Source of the DNA: Tolypothrix sp. NIES-4075
Lineage (GTDB): Bacteria > Cyanobacteriota > Cyanobacteriia > Cyanobacteriales > Nostocaceae
DNA: 64,000 bases
NCBI RefSeq assembly: GCF_002218085.1
Contig: NZ_BDUC01000020.1
Span: forward strand, 4,445 to 68,444
Direction: 5' to 3'
A program made the position numbers and the translations under genes. Under the pieces are notes generated by a model. That model did not search any database. It saw nothing but the letters and a program-made list of their open reading frames with translations, and was not told where the DNA came from. Shown in pieces: positions 1 through 8,876 of this stretch. Each line of letters starts with the position of its first letter. The first letter of the stretch is position 1.

Positions 1-1464
1 ATACCACTGTCTACCTCGAAAAAGTCTAATTTCATCTGCAAGGGCATCGTATCGATATAAACGACCACAAAATTTGCACATGAGTGCAAAAACAATTCCA
101 AAAATACCAAAGTAAACTGTAATAAATAGATAGTCTTTAAGAAATTCCACTGTGGTAAATGGATAATTTTGAGGAGATGCTATGGCAAATACAATAGCAA
201 ATACAATAACTAATCCAGTAACCAGCCAACCAAGTAGCAGGTCAACCAATGAATAGATCCACTTATTGCCATCAGTTAACAACCAAGAAGGTTGCATATT
301 CTCAATTAAAAATTCTGATTGTGAGTCTCTGTATAATTGATGAGCTAGATATATTAACCAACATTTAGTTTGCCCATTAGTTGGAGATTTTTGTTTACGG
401 TACACAACACTTTTTATTTCCCGTGTTAACATGCGTTGCACATAAGCAGCCAGTAAATAATGCAGACGATGTGTAGTTGAGTTTTGTTGCTGCCATTTCT
501 CAAGTGATAATTCTTGTTCAGCAAGAATGGCAATACTTAAAAATAAAGGAGTACTGACTATTTCTATCAAGGCAGAGTGGTTTCGGATGGCACGCCAGAA
601 ATGAATATGATTAATATCGGCAAAGTAAGCCTGTAATTGGAAATAAGTTAAAGGTTGTAGACAAATAGCACCATTGAGTTGTAACCGAGTTTCGTAGCTA
701 GCATACTCCTCCCGCCGACTGCATACCACTATAAACTGGGGACGGCATTTCCCCTGTAGCAGTTTGTTAATTGCCCTAACACAAGGTTCTTGGTGTTGTG
801 GTTTGAGTTCATCCAAACCATCTAGCAATGGCAGTATTATTCGCTGTTCTATCCATTTTTTACCAATCTCGAATGAGAAACCGTACTTTAAACTAAGTTC
901 AGTTACCAACCATTTAGTTATAAGCTGGCGATCATCTTTCCAAGAGGACAAGTTAAATAAAACTGGAACGGGATAATCAGGCTGTTCTTCCGCACGTTTG
1001 ACTAAAGCTCGTGCTAGTTCTAATTGTATGGTTGTCTTACCTGCCCCTGGCGCACCTAAAATTAATAGTTTTCCTGCAATCTCTTCTGACTCAAAAACTG
1101 ACAAAATAGTTGTGGTATCTGGGAGAGGTTCAGCAGGTTTTAAGCCAATTTTTATCTCAGCATCCCAAGGTCGCTTTACTTGTTGCGGTTGTGACTCCTT
1201 ACCCAAATTAATCAACACAGCATTGTGTAGAGATTGCCTTAACCGTACTGTAACTTCTTCTTTAACAGCGGACAGTAGTATTCGCTCGTTCTTTGGTCGT
1301 GCAGGGTTGCTTGCTGATGCCATCTGCTGTCCAAAGAAAAAATTCCGGATGTCGCCGCCTATACGTTGGGCGTTAACGTTCTCAGCATTTATAAACCCAC
1401 CACCAAATTGGGCGTTGCGTAAGTCATTATTAGAAACTTTTTTAGGGTCTTCTGACTCTGGCAT
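1..1464 (-). CDS. NACHT-type (NLR-like) ATPase with C-terminal membrane segments, 3' end outside window
   Basis: The frame is open from an ATG at 1464 to the window edge (488 codons), so the C terminus is missing. The N terminus carries the motif GGGFINAENVNAQRIGGDI, related to a motif in the CHAT protein upstream. A Walker A (GAPGAGKTT) and a NACHT-like Walker B (LLDGLDEL) follow, then a helical region and at least two hydrophobic segments near the cut end (WLVTGLVIVFAIVFAI; FITVYFGIFGIVFALM). NLR-like NACHT proteins are oligomerising sensors in immunity and cell death. The start lies 4 nt after the stop of the reading frame that follows the CHAT gene, so the two are probably co-transcribed and translationally coupled. 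The pairing with an effector protease suggests the ATPase is the sensor; the ligand is unknown. Confidence 0.8.
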   Translation of the reverse strand, partial: MPESEDPKKVSNNDLRNAQFGGGFINAENVNAQRIGGDIRNFFFGQQMASASNPARPKNERILLSAVKEEVTVRLRQSLHNAVLINLGKESQPQQVKRPWDAEIKIGLKPAEPLPDTTTILSVFESEEIAGKLLILGAPGAGKTTIQLELARALVKRAEEQPDYPVPVLFNLSSWKDDRQLITKWLVTELSLKYGFSFEIGKKWIEQRIILPLLDGLDELKPQHQEPCVRAINKLLQGKCRPQFIVVCSRREEYASYETRLQLNGAICLQPLTYFQLQAYFADINHIHFWRAIRNHSALIEIVSTPLFLSIAILAEQELSLEKWQQQNSTTHRLHYLLAAYVQRMLTREIKSVVYRKQKSPTNGQTKCWLIYLAHQLYRDSQSEFLIENMQPSWLLTDGNKWIYSLVDLLLGWLVTGLVIVFAIVFAIASPQNYPFTTVEFLKDYLFITVYFGIFGIVFALMCKFCGRLYRYDALADEIRLFRGRQWY

Positions 1465-1468
1465 GGGC

Positions 1469-1564
1469 TTAATCGGGGTGTTCTTGGTTGTCTGTATTAT
1501 AAATGTCTCCGCCAATCTGCTGACTTTGAACTATCTCGGCATCCACAATTCCACCAGCAAACTG
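1469..1564 (-). other. In-frame coding extension of the CHAT gene beyond its amber stop
   Basis: Directly after the TAG of the CHAT gene (complement 1565-1567) the same frame stays open for 31 codons and encodes QFAGGIVDAEIVQSQQIGGD, a third copy of the motif found inside the CHAT protein and at the NACHT N terminus. It ends in TAA four nucleotides before the NACHT ATG. Either the CHAT gene once ended here and gained a nonsense codon, or the amber codon is read through. The sequence alone cannot decide. Confidence 0.6.
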
Positions 1565-3988
1565 CTATTTCTTCTTCAATACAGGAGTTAAATGTTCCGC
1601 AATTCCATCTAAGTGAATAACATTGCACCCAAGCTTATAAGCAAACTCAACAGATTCCCCAGCACCCAATGCACTGTAAAAGCCCGTTGCAAATTTGATT
1701 GCAGCTTTATCGCCTATCTCTTTGTTCATGCCAATGACGTAGGGAATATGTTGAGCGATCGCACTCGCCTGTACTTCTGAGTAACAAGCGTTGAGGACAA
1801 CACACTCAATATTAGAAGCAAATAACTCAAACAATCCAGCCAGCGCAACGGTATCTACTAACCGCACCTTTCCAGTTTCATCTTCCAGTTCCAAACCATC
1901 ATCCCCTGCACCATGACCGCTAAAATGGACAATTTGTGGTTTAAAGTCAAGTAACGATTGGTAAACATCTTGGACGCGCACAGCCCAGCGCTGCTTTAAG
2001 TCAAACAGTTCCCGTTTTTTGGCTCGTTGCAAACCAGCATCAATTTCTCGGACTTCTTCATCTAGTCGCAAACGTGGGGTAGTTTTTGGATTGGCTGCCA
2101 AAATCAGAATTGTTTTGGCTGTAGAACTGTTAGTTTCTGTTTGTGCGTGGGTATAGTTGTTAATATCACCACCTATTTGATGGGCTTTCACTGAATCAGC
2201 ATTGACTAAACCCCCAGCGAATTGAGCGCCTTGTAAGTTGAAGTTAGATTCTTTTTTAGGCATGGTATCTCCTTGGTTATTATAAGTTTCTGCATAAAAA
2301 TTAGGGCGTTCTAACGCCGTAACTACCATATTTTCTAAACTACGAATTCTGCTATCTTTTTCTGCTAGCAATAATTTAATTTCTCGTTCTGGTAAAGCCT
2401 TAAGATAATTATAAGTATCAAAATATTCTGCACTTAGTTCAGATTTGTCAGCCGTGGCTGCGGTTTTAGCACGAAGTAAAAATTTATCTTTCCCCCGCTT
2501 TTCCATTGCCACAATTTGTAATTCAGCATCAGGATGTTTCTCTGCTAACTCTTTGAATGAAATCGCAATCGCACGCGGGTCAACACCTTGGTTATGATAA
2601 AGGTCGAGGGTGTCAACAATGGGTTTGATAAAATCACCAAATTCCCCATCTCCAAAAACCTCTTCTCTGTTATCCGGTTTACGCAGAGGATCAGGATCTT
2701 TTTTTGTGGGCTGTCGCATATAAACGTATTCGCACCGCACTCCATCAAATTTGGTGTCGCTGGTAATGCCCCAATCTTTGATGTATGCACCAGTAAGAGT
2801 CGCGCCTGTAAAATCAGTTCCGTCTAACTGTGCTTGTACTAACTTTGCTCTGGATAAATCCGCATCTTGTAAATTAGCTTTGCTCAAGTCTGTGCCAATA
2901 AAGCTGGCATCTACTAAGTTAGTTCCTGTAAAGTTGATCCCTGGTAGGTCTTCACGATCAAAATTCTTATCTTTTCCAAATCCAGTAACAAGTACCTCAC
3001 GCACCTGTGCTTTCTCAAGGTAAGTTCTCCCAGGACGAGCAAACTCAAGCTTTTTAGTTTTGCGGAAACACGTATGAGTCAAATTAGCTTCTCTAAAATC
3101 TGTATCTTTAAGCGTCGCTTCTGTAAAATTAACATCAGTTAAGTCGGCTTTGCGAAAACTTGTACCGCCAAAAGCGGCTAAAGCAACAGCGATGTTCCGA
3201 ATCAAAACGTGCTTTTCATCTCCGTTGATTGCTCGCCAACCGATATAGATGTTAAGTAACGTTACCGCTACGTCTACGGCTCCGGCTACGGCTATGGCTA
3301 TGGCTCCGACTTTGGCTTCGGCTACAGCTACGGCTACGGCTACGGCTACGGCTACGGCTACGGCTCCGACCACGGCTATGGCTCCGGCCACGGCTCCGGC
3401 TTTGGCTCCGGCTACAGCTACAGCTACGGCTACGGCTACGGCTCCGGCGAAGGCGAAGGCTCCGGCTATGGCGAAGGCGAAGGCGGAGCCTACGGCGGCG
3501 CCGGCGCCGGAGGCGAAGGCTTTGGCTCCGGCTATGGCTCCGGCTACGGCGAAGGCTCCGCCTGCGACTACGGCTATGGCTCCGGCTACGGCTACGGCTC
3601 CGGCTATGGCGAAGCTCGCTTGTATTCCCTGGCGAATTGTGACGATAAAGAATATAATAATCAAAATTATCGCACCCAAGCCCGCGATTTGATAACTTAT
3701 TTGCTCTAAATGGTCCTTATTTGAGTTAAATACTAGGAACGCCACAACAACGCCAGCAAAACTAGAGAAAAGTCCTGAAATTCCTGACAGCAACCACGAA
3801 ACAACAACTAGGGAAATAGCCCAACGCTTTTGCAGTCCCGCTTTGGCATGACCGAAGTTAGCACCTGTGAGGTTGGCACTGCTAAAATCAGTGCTGCGGA
3901 TATCTGCATAGCTAAAATTCGCCCCCTCAAGGTTTTGACCTTTAAAGGAGCGCCCTCGCAAATTTTGACCGGAGTAGTCTTTGGTCAT
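1565..3988 (-). CDS. Pentapeptide-repeat, membrane-anchored CHAT (caspase-like) protease
   Basis: Domains in order: pentapeptide repeats (about residues 5-50), two hydrophobic segments (about 55-115), a long Ala/Val tract encoded by hexanucleotide repeats (about 120-255), two more pentapeptide blocks (about 275-410), a charged linker, the motif GGLVNADSVKAHQIGGDI near residue 590, then a C-terminal CHAT domain with catalytic His in HFSGHG and Cys in VLNACYS. CHAT proteases are effectors of prokaryotic immune and cell-death modules. The ATG at 3988 (MTKDYSGQ) is preferred because the pentapeptides start directly after it; an in-frame ATG at 4033 would add 15 residues. The neighbouring NACHT gene shares the recruitment-like motif, so the two probably act as a sensor/effector pair. 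Confidence 0.85.
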   Translation of the reverse strand: MTKDYSGQNLRGRSFKGQNLEGANFSYADIRSTDFSSANLTGANFGHAKAGLQKRWAISLVVVSWLLSGISGLFSSFAGVVVAFLVFNSNKDHLEQISYQIAGLGAIILIIIFFIVTIRQGIQASFAIAGAVAVAGAIAVVAGGAFAVAGAIAGAKAFASGAGAAVGSAFAFAIAGAFAFAGAVAVAVAVAVAGAKAGAVAGAIAVVGAVAVAVAVAVAVAVAEAKVGAIAIAVAGAVDVAVTLLNIYIGWRAINGDEKHVLIRNIAVALAAFGGTSFRKADLTDVNFTEATLKDTDFREANLTHTCFRKTKKLEFARPGRTYLEKAQVREVLVTGFGKDKNFDREDLPGINFTGTNLVDASFIGTDLSKANLQDADLSRAKLVQAQLDGTDFTGATLTGAYIKDWGITSDTKFDGVRCEYVYMRQPTKKDPDPLRKPDNREEVFGDGEFGDFIKPIVDTLDLYHNQGVDPRAIAISFKELAEKHPDAELQIVAMEKRGKDKFLLRAKTAATADKSELSAEYFDTYNYLKALPEREIKLLLAEKDSRIRSLENMVVTALERPNFYAETYNNQGDTMPKKESNFNLQGAQFAGGLVNADSVKAHQIGGDINNYTHAQTETNSSTAKTILILAANPKTTPRLRLDEEVREIDAGLQRAKKRELFDLKQRWAVRVQDVYQSLLDFKPQIVHFSGHGAGDDGLELEDETGKVRLVDTVALAGLFELFASNIECVVLNACYSEVQASAIAQHIPYVIGMNKEIGDKAAIKFATGFYSALGAGESVEFAYKLGCNVIHLDGIAEHLTPVLKKK
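3264..3612. repeat. Degenerate hexanucleotide tandem repeat inside the CHAT gene
   Basis: About 350 bases are built from GGCTAC/GGCTCC/GGCTAT hexamers (plus-strand view), which encode alternating Ala-Val and Ala-Gly on the minus strand. The unit is a multiple of three, so copy-number changes would alter the length of the hydrophobic tract without a frameshift. Confidence 0.85.
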
Positions 3989-4101
3989 AGCTGGGTATGG
4001 CACGCAAGTTGACTTTAGATACACTCCTACCATGAAAGTTTCCGGAATTTCACCAGATATAGAAATTTTTCCTTTTTTAGTGGTGCTTTTTCACCGTTGC
4101 T

Positions 4102-4272
4102 TTACTTAGATTGACCTGTTTCAACCTCATACTCCCGCTCCAATACACTCAATAATTTTTCTTCAAGGGGTGTTAAATACGGGCGCTTAACTTGACCTAT
4201 ATGCTGCAACAGACTTGTCGCCGCCTCTTCCAACTTGCCGCTGTTACGCAGTTTGGCGTTTGCGATCGCTTT
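4102..4272 (-). pseudogene. Short coding remnant without a start codon
   Basis: The minus strand is open for 56 codons between stops, with protein-like sequence (KLRNSGKLEEAATSLLQHIG... LLSVLEREYEVE) and no ATG, GTG or TTG at a sensible place. It sits just downstream of the helicase gene and follows a TTCCTCTAAGAA repeat. It resembles the C-terminal end of a helical protein whose 5' part is gone. The family is not recognised. The rest of the 4034-4293 gap shows nothing else. Confidence 0.35.
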
Positions 4273-4293
4273 CTAAATTTCCTCTAAGAAAAA

Positions 4294-6207
4294 TTAGAAT
4301 TCGATTACCAATTCTTCCTCTGGTGGGGGTGTGTACCAGTCTGGATACCCCACAATAAATAATTCGGATTTACTACGAGTTAGAGCTACATAGAGTAAAT
4401 TCTGTTCTTGTTCAAGTTGCCACTCCTGCTGATTTTTCCAGCGCATGGGCATATCTTCAGGTTTATAAATGAAGATGCGATCGCCTTCTAAACCTTTAGC
4501 TTTATGACAAGTACTGAGAGTGATAGGGGAGTTATCATCACTAAATAAAGTATCAATATAAGACTTCAAATCTTCAATTCCCATTGCTTGGGGCTGAGAT
4601 TGATAAATAGCTGCGATCGCTTGTAATCTATCCTTGAGTTTGTCAAGCAAATCTTCCTCATTATCTAATCCCAGATACTGCTGCGTTTTAGTTTGTCTAT
4701 ACTGAGCAATTGCATCATTAAAAAACTTGAAGTTATATCCTGGTAGCTTGGCTATTTGGTCAAGTTCTTTTTTTAAAGATTCCCCTATATCTTTACCTTT
4801 AACTGTAGCCTTAATTCCCTGGCTGATTAATTTGATACAAAGACTAACTAGTGGTGCAGTTTTACGACCGATAATAAAGTCACCAGACTTAATTAGCTTC
4901 TCAACATCGTCTTTGTCAATCTGGGTAATAGTTCCTTCTTTTGCATCTGGTTTTGGCTCAATGGGAATGTGGGGATGGGTTATTTTGACTAATTGAATGT
5001 GCGATCGCGGACATCTGTAACAGATTGAAAGTGGCAACTCTACAGCGCTAGTGCGGCTGACAATGTTCTCATAGCTTTTGTTGTCGGCACCGGCGAAGCC
5101 CATTATCGCCTGTCTCGGATCTGCAACTGCCAGAATACGACCAGTTGACCCAGCAAGTATCAAAGCTAATTCTAACTGTGCAGCATTTAAATCCTGTGCT
5201 TCGTCTACGAGTACAAACTTATAAGGTTTGAACCATTTAGCCTCATTTAACCGCCACTTCACGGGCAACCAAATCTGATCGGTGAAGTCTAGGCATTCCT
5301 TGTTAATCGCCTTTTCTTCACCAATTCTCAAACAGTACTCAGTCCACCGAGCTATAAGGTCAGGTTCCCAAATATCATCAATTTCAAAGTGAGATGCGAT
5401 CGCAGTAACTACCTGCTGCGTTGGTTGTTGATTGGTCAAACGTACTAAGTCAACTAATTTAAGAAAGTCATTGTCATTACCGATGATTTTCTCAGCTTTT
5501 AATCTACCAACTGGATTACCACGTTTAGGAATTAGTTCTAAGTCTTGGGCAATGCGTTTGTACTTCTGTCCATTAACATCAATATCGTAGCTACTCCTAA
5601 TTCCAAGCTCTTTCTTTACCAGTGAGAAACCAGCACTGTGCAGAGTACTAATTGACTCTTTCCAAGCTTGCCCAAACTTCTTAATCAAGTCTTGAGCGTT
5701 AAGTTTACCAAATACACAGATTTTGATTTCACTGGGTCTTAAGCCCGATTCCTCAAGAGTTTTAGCCGCAATCTTAAGTGTGGTACTTTTACCAGATCCG
5801 GCTACCGAATTACAGCACCCGTGTCCCTTTCCTCTAAGAATCCAGTCAGCGATCGCTAGCTGATATTTAGAGGGTACAAAGCCAAACTTTGCCGTGTACG
5901 CTGCAATTTCGCTATCAGATAATTGTGGTTCTTCGGGTGTTAGGCTCAAGGCGATTGCTTCTACAGAATCAGACAAGGATTCTATAGCTAGTTTTATCTG
6001 AGCTAATTCCTCTGATGTGAGCTTGTCTAATGCAGAAATTATGGCTTCAAAAGGGCTGCATTGTCCGTCAAGCGATCGCGCATAGCTTTCAATTTCCTCT
6101 AAGAATATTTCTGGTACTCTCAGAGCCTTGGTTGGTAAATTGTTCCACTTTGGCGCTTGTTGTGTTTTTACTAGGTGGTCAGTTCGGGGGTTTGGATTTC
6201 CTCTCAT
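4294..6207 (-). CDS. UvrD/Rep-like superfamily 1 DNA helicase
   Basis: ATP-dependent DNA translocase/helicase. Walker A is SVAGSGKST (about residue 135), Walker B is LVDEAQD, followed by the SF1 motif III region VADPRQAIMGFAG, then TCHKAKGLEGD (motif V) and LLYVALTRSK (motif VI). The N terminus (LPTKALRVPEIFLEEIESYA) resembles a short DNA-binding-like segment common in cyanobacterial plasmid proteins, and part of it (FLEE) is encoded by the dispersed 12-mer. The ATG at 6207 (MRGNPNPRTD) has GGGAGAG upstream and is preferred over one 14 codons earlier. With the ERF gene behind it this looks like a plasmid recombination/replication module. Confidence 0.8.
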   Translation of the reverse strand: MRGNPNPRTDHLVKTQQAPKWNNLPTKALRVPEIFLEEIESYARSLDGQCSPFEAIISALDKLTSEELAQIKLAIESLSDSVEAIALSLTPEEPQLSDSEIAAYTAKFGFVPSKYQLAIADWILRGKGHGCCNSVAGSGKSTTLKIAAKTLEESGLRPSEIKICVFGKLNAQDLIKKFGQAWKESISTLHSAGFSLVKKELGIRSSYDIDVNGQKYKRIAQDLELIPKRGNPVGRLKAEKIIGNDNDFLKLVDLVRLTNQQPTQQVVTAIASHFEIDDIWEPDLIARWTEYCLRIGEEKAINKECLDFTDQIWLPVKWRLNEAKWFKPYKFVLVDEAQDLNAAQLELALILAGSTGRILAVADPRQAIMGFAGADNKSYENIVSRTSAVELPLSICYRCPRSHIQLVKITHPHIPIEPKPDAKEGTITQIDKDDVEKLIKSGDFIIGRKTAPLVSLCIKLISQGIKATVKGKDIGESLKKELDQIAKLPGYNFKFFNDAIAQYRQTKTQQYLGLDNEEDLLDKLKDRLQAIAAIYQSQPQAMGIEDLKSYIDTLFSDDNSPITLSTCHKAKGLEGDRIFIYKPEDMPMRWKNQQEWQLEQEQNLLYVALTRSKSELFIVGYPDWYTPPPEEELVIEF

Positions 6208-6409
6208 TTGTTTCTCTCCCGTATGGCAAACTTGCTGTGTACGCGGCATATCAATTTTTAGTTTAATATGCCGCAGTAGCTAGACCGGTTAGACCGCATA
6301 GACTCAAGGCTTATGCAAAAATTTGCTCACAACTAAAGCCATTTTTCCAAAAAGCTCTTGATTAGTTGCTTTTTAGCTGTCTAATTCTTTGGCAAAAAGC
6401 TGGTGCTTT

Positions 6410-7090
6410 TTAAAATTTCGCGTTGTAGCTATGAAGTCTGTCAATGACAGTCTGATATTTTGAGATGGGGATGTCGGCGGTTGATTCTATCTTAAATTCT
6501 GCAAATATTGCCCTGACATCGTTATCTTGCAGTTTGCACTCGTTCCGGGCGATCGCCCATAATCTCTTGCCTTGAGCTTCGCTGATTTTCTGTTCTGTAC
6601 TAACTCCGGCTAAACTGTGTAAAATTGACCCGTTGTTTTCTCTGCTGGGTTTTGTAGTCATACCGAGTTCTTCTTTGAAATCTTTTACAAACTTTCGCCG
6701 TTTCTCATCTTGATGAACATCGTCTACGGCTATGATGTCGAGCAGACATAGGGTGTTGTATCTGCGTCCATAGCTGATTTTATTGCCTAATTCTTTGGGG
6801 TCATCAAAGCTTTGGGGCAATAAAAATACAGATTCCACTTGTTCGCCGCTTTCGTGTCGTAAGCTTGAAACTAGGCAATACTTATCAGCTACAAACTGCA
6901 TTTGGTGCAAAATTACGAGTCCGTTTGTTGATAATATCGGCGTGACGGTAGGTAAGATTTCCTCTAGTTCTGCGTAGGTGAAGCTGATTTCTCTGCCGCT
7001 TTTGGTGGGAATTCTAACGTTTTTGTTAGCAAGAATTACTGGAAACTCTGACTTCGCTTTTGATAGTGCTGTGTTGAGTTGTGGTGTCAT
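6410..7090 (-). CDS. ERF-family single-strand annealing protein
   Basis: The 226-residue product matches the ERF superfamily pattern: FTYAELEEILPTVTPILSTNGL near the N terminus, then GNKISYGRRYNTLCLLDI and an acidic stretch. ERF proteins are phage/plasmid recombinases that anneal complementary strands during recombination-dependent replication. The C-terminal part (EQKISEAQGKRLWAIARNE) resembles the helical tail seen in many ERF proteins. A TTCCTCTAAGAA repeat lies about 10 nt upstream of the ATG. The gene is upstream of the SF1 helicase on the same strand, a plausible two-gene recombination unit. Confidence 0.75.
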   Translation of the reverse strand: MTPQLNTALSKAKSEFPVILANKNVRIPTKSGREISFTYAELEEILPTVTPILSTNGLVILHQMQFVADKYCLVSSLRHESGEQVESVFLLPQSFDDPKELGNKISYGRRYNTLCLLDIIAVDDVHQDEKRRKFVKDFKEELGMTTKPSRENNGSILHSLAGVSTEQKISEAQGKRLWAIARNECKLQDNDVRAIFAEFKIESTADIPISKYQTVIDRLHSYNAKF

Positions 7091-7228
7091 TTGTTTAGAT
7101 TCTTAGAGGAAAGATTTGTTATGAGGCGCGATCGCTCTCACTACGATCGCGCTATTATTAAAATGCCCGTTAGGGTATCAGGGGATTGTGTTCTGGTCGG
7201 ATGCCTCCCCTGATTAAAACTACATAAT

Positions 7229-7933
7229 TCACCAATCTGCTAGTTCTGGCTCCGGCTCTGGCTCAAATTGCCATTTCTGGTCTTCTGCAATTGCCGCATC
7301 TCTGCGGTTAATCCAGCAATGCTCATACTCTCGCTGGTTAGTCGCTCCTAAATATTTCCAAACTGCAAATACATGCTTATCTGGTACTTGTCCCACAACG
7401 GTTTCATTATTCAATAGGGCACGGGTTGCGATCGCATCTTGCAAAAAGGCTTTCTCAATCCCAGAGTAAGCGTGGCAGGTGCAGGCTACTGAATAGGGAA
7501 GCAATTGCAGTTCATAAAACTCGTCATTCATTCCCTTAGATATCAATTCGTCCCAGTCATTTCCGGGTACTAATTTATAGGGGTCTGCTTTATCCCAGCA
7601 GCGTTTTACCAATGTATCAACGTAGCTAGCTTTGGATATGTAGCGGCTGATTCCCCGAATTTTAACCACAGCGCCGCGCTTCTCAATTTTTCCAGGAATG
7701 TGCAAATAGACTTGATGTTTGTAAACATCGATAGTAGCGTGGTCAATTCCTGCTTTGATTTGCTCCTCAGTCCAGCCCCAGGTTTTCAATAAAGCCTTTG
7801 TATTCTCCAGACTGTACAGGTGTCTGAGTGCATAATCTTCAGCGTTGTTCTCGTGTAATAAAGATTTATGAAAAGCTGAGTAGCTGTAGTTGGGGCGAAT
7901 ATGAGCCTTAGCCGAGAATTTTGTATTAGTCAT
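7229..7933 (-). CDS. Hypothetical protein, operator-controlled gene A
   Basis: 234 residues. The ATG at 7933 follows a leader ending GGCATCCGACCA that is shared word for word by two other minus-strand genes nearby (8848, 10261). A longer frame would run through the operator and is unlikely. The product has an N-terminal basic segment, a Trp/Glu-rich helix (LLKTWGWTEEQIKAGIDHATIDVY) and an acidic proline/glutamate tail (EPEPEPELADW). No family is recognised. It is the minus-strand arm of a divergent pair with a ribbon-helix-helix gene at 8036. Confidence 0.65.
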   Translation of the reverse strand: MTNTKFSAKAHIRPNYSYSAFHKSLLHENNAEDYALRHLYSLENTKALLKTWGWTEEQIKAGIDHATIDVYKHQVYLHIPGKIEKRGAVVKIRGISRYISKASYVDTLVKRCWDKADPYKLVPGNDWDELISKGMNDEFYELQLLPYSVACTCHAYSGIEKAFLQDAIATRALLNNETVVGQVPDKHVFAVWKYLGATNQREYEHCWINRRDAAIAEDQKWQFEPEPEPELADW

Positions 7934-7956
7934 TGGTCGGATGCCTAATTTGATTA

Positions 7957-7997
7957 CCATGTATACATGGTAACAGATACTTACCATGTATACAAGG
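7957..7997. promoter_or_regulatory. Double operator between genes 7933(-) and 8036(+)
   Basis: A perfect palindrome CCATGTATACATGG (7957-7970) is followed by a one-mismatch copy CCATGTATACAAGG (7984-7997), centres 27 bp apart. A TATGAT-like -10 box for the rightward gene lies just beyond. The same core recurs at 8891 and 10307. Confidence 0.75.
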
Positions 7998-8035
7998 GGT
8001 GTTATGATATTTTTGAAAGTTTTTATTTTGTAATT

Positions 8036-8245
8036 ATGACTATTAAAAGAGATAAGCCTTATGAAATAAAACAGGGGGATGATGGGTTGTTTGTCCCTGC
8101 TGGCTCTGAGCCAAATAATAGTCCTAATGTGCAATTGAGAATGAGTATGTCTTTGTATGAGGCTTTAAAAAAGGCTTCTGACGGGAAGTTTGCTCCTTGG
8201 ATTAGGGAAGCGATCGCTGAGAAATTAGAGCGAGAAAATTCTTAG
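8036..8245 (+). CDS. Ribbon-helix-helix-like small DNA-binding protein
   Basis: 69 residues starting at MTIKRDKPYE. The C-terminal half fits a ribbon-helix-helix fold: strand VQLRMS, helix MSLYEALKKASDG, helix APWIREAIAEKLERE. RHH proteins bind palindromic operators as dimers, and this gene sits directly beside two copies of the CCATGTATACATGG element. It is therefore the best candidate here for the regulator of the three-pair regulon, probably autoregulated (inference). A TTCTTAGAGGAA repeat overlaps the stop codon region. An earlier in-frame ATG at 7967 is inside the operator and is rejected. Confidence 0.6.
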   Translation: MTIKRDKPYEIKQGDDGLFVPAGSEPNNSPNVQLRMSMSLYEALKKASDGKFAPWIREAIAEKLERENS

Positions 8246-8319
8246 AGGAAAACCGGGGGTGTGGGGGTGGGTGGTGGGCGCTTACTCAGATGTTCAAATA
8301 GCAGAACCTACATAAAAGA

Positions 8320-8352
8320 AAGCCCGCCAGTGCGACACTGACGGGCTTTTTT
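8320..8352. terminator. Bidirectional intrinsic terminator
   Basis: Stem AAGCCCGCCAGTG / CACTGACGGGCTT (13 bp, one G-U type mismatch), loop CGA, followed by a T run on the plus strand and an A run before it. It lies between convergent genes 8036(+) and 8354(-). Confidence 0.85.
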
Positions 8353-8353
8353 A

Positions 8354-8848
8354 TTAAACGCTGTAATAATTGCCGTAGGGTTTGGGTGTATTTTGCGGGG
8401 TAAACTCCCAAATCTTGCGGCGCGGGGTTTGCGACCAGCTTACATGAACTGGGCGATCGCTTCCATAGTAATAGATTGAGTCAAAATCAAGTCTTCTTAA
8501 AAAGCTGATAACTTTTCTGCTGTCGCTTCCTGCAATTTTAAAATCGCACGCCGCCCCAAGATGCCGACAGAAATAATTACCTTTTGAGTTAATCTCACAA
8601 GCCATGTGTTGATCTATCTCAAAACATACTCGCGATTTTTCCCGGCTGATAAACTTTTTTAAGTCTTTACTACAAAAGCCATAGGTTAATTTAAAATTCT
8701 CACTCCCGAATTTCTTGGCAGTAGGAATCAGGATTTTAGACTCTAGTAATTCAAGCGATCGCGTACTCTCTGGATTTTCAGGATAGGGATTAATAAGTTC
8801 TGAATATTTAGCATAAGTATTGGAACATGTACACAGGGTTTTTAGCAT
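8354..8848 (-). CDS. Peptidase M15-like protein, operator-controlled gene B
   Basis: 164 residues. The sequence HLGAACDF resembles the HxxGxAxD zinc-binding signature of the M15 (D-Ala-D-Ala carboxypeptidase/endolysin) fold. A late PVHVSW could supply the final histidine. The N terminus has two Cys pairs (CTCS) and no clear signal peptide. The start at 8848 follows the shared leader ending GGCATCCGACCA and is driven from the 42-bp palindromic divergent promoter. The M15 assignment is by motif only; a substrate cannot be given. Confidence 0.5.
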   Translation of the reverse strand: MLKTLCTCSNTYAKYSELINPYPENPESTRSLELLESKILIPTAKKFGSENFKLTYGFCSKDLKKFISREKSRVCFEIDQHMACEINSKGNYFCRHLGAACDFKIAGSDSRKVISFLRRLDFDSIYYYGSDRPVHVSWSQTPRRKIWEFTPQNTPKPYGNYYSV

Positions 8849-8876
8849 TGGTCGGATGCCTAAATTACTTTACTCA

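Noticed and set aside
764..1591. Plus-strand open frames at 764 and 998
   Set aside because: They lie antisense to the NACHT gene, whose motifs are clear on the minus strand.
3249..3692. Plus-strand Ala/Thr-rich frame over the hexamer repeats
   Set aside because: It is a by-product of the repeat; the minus strand has the continuous CHAT gene.
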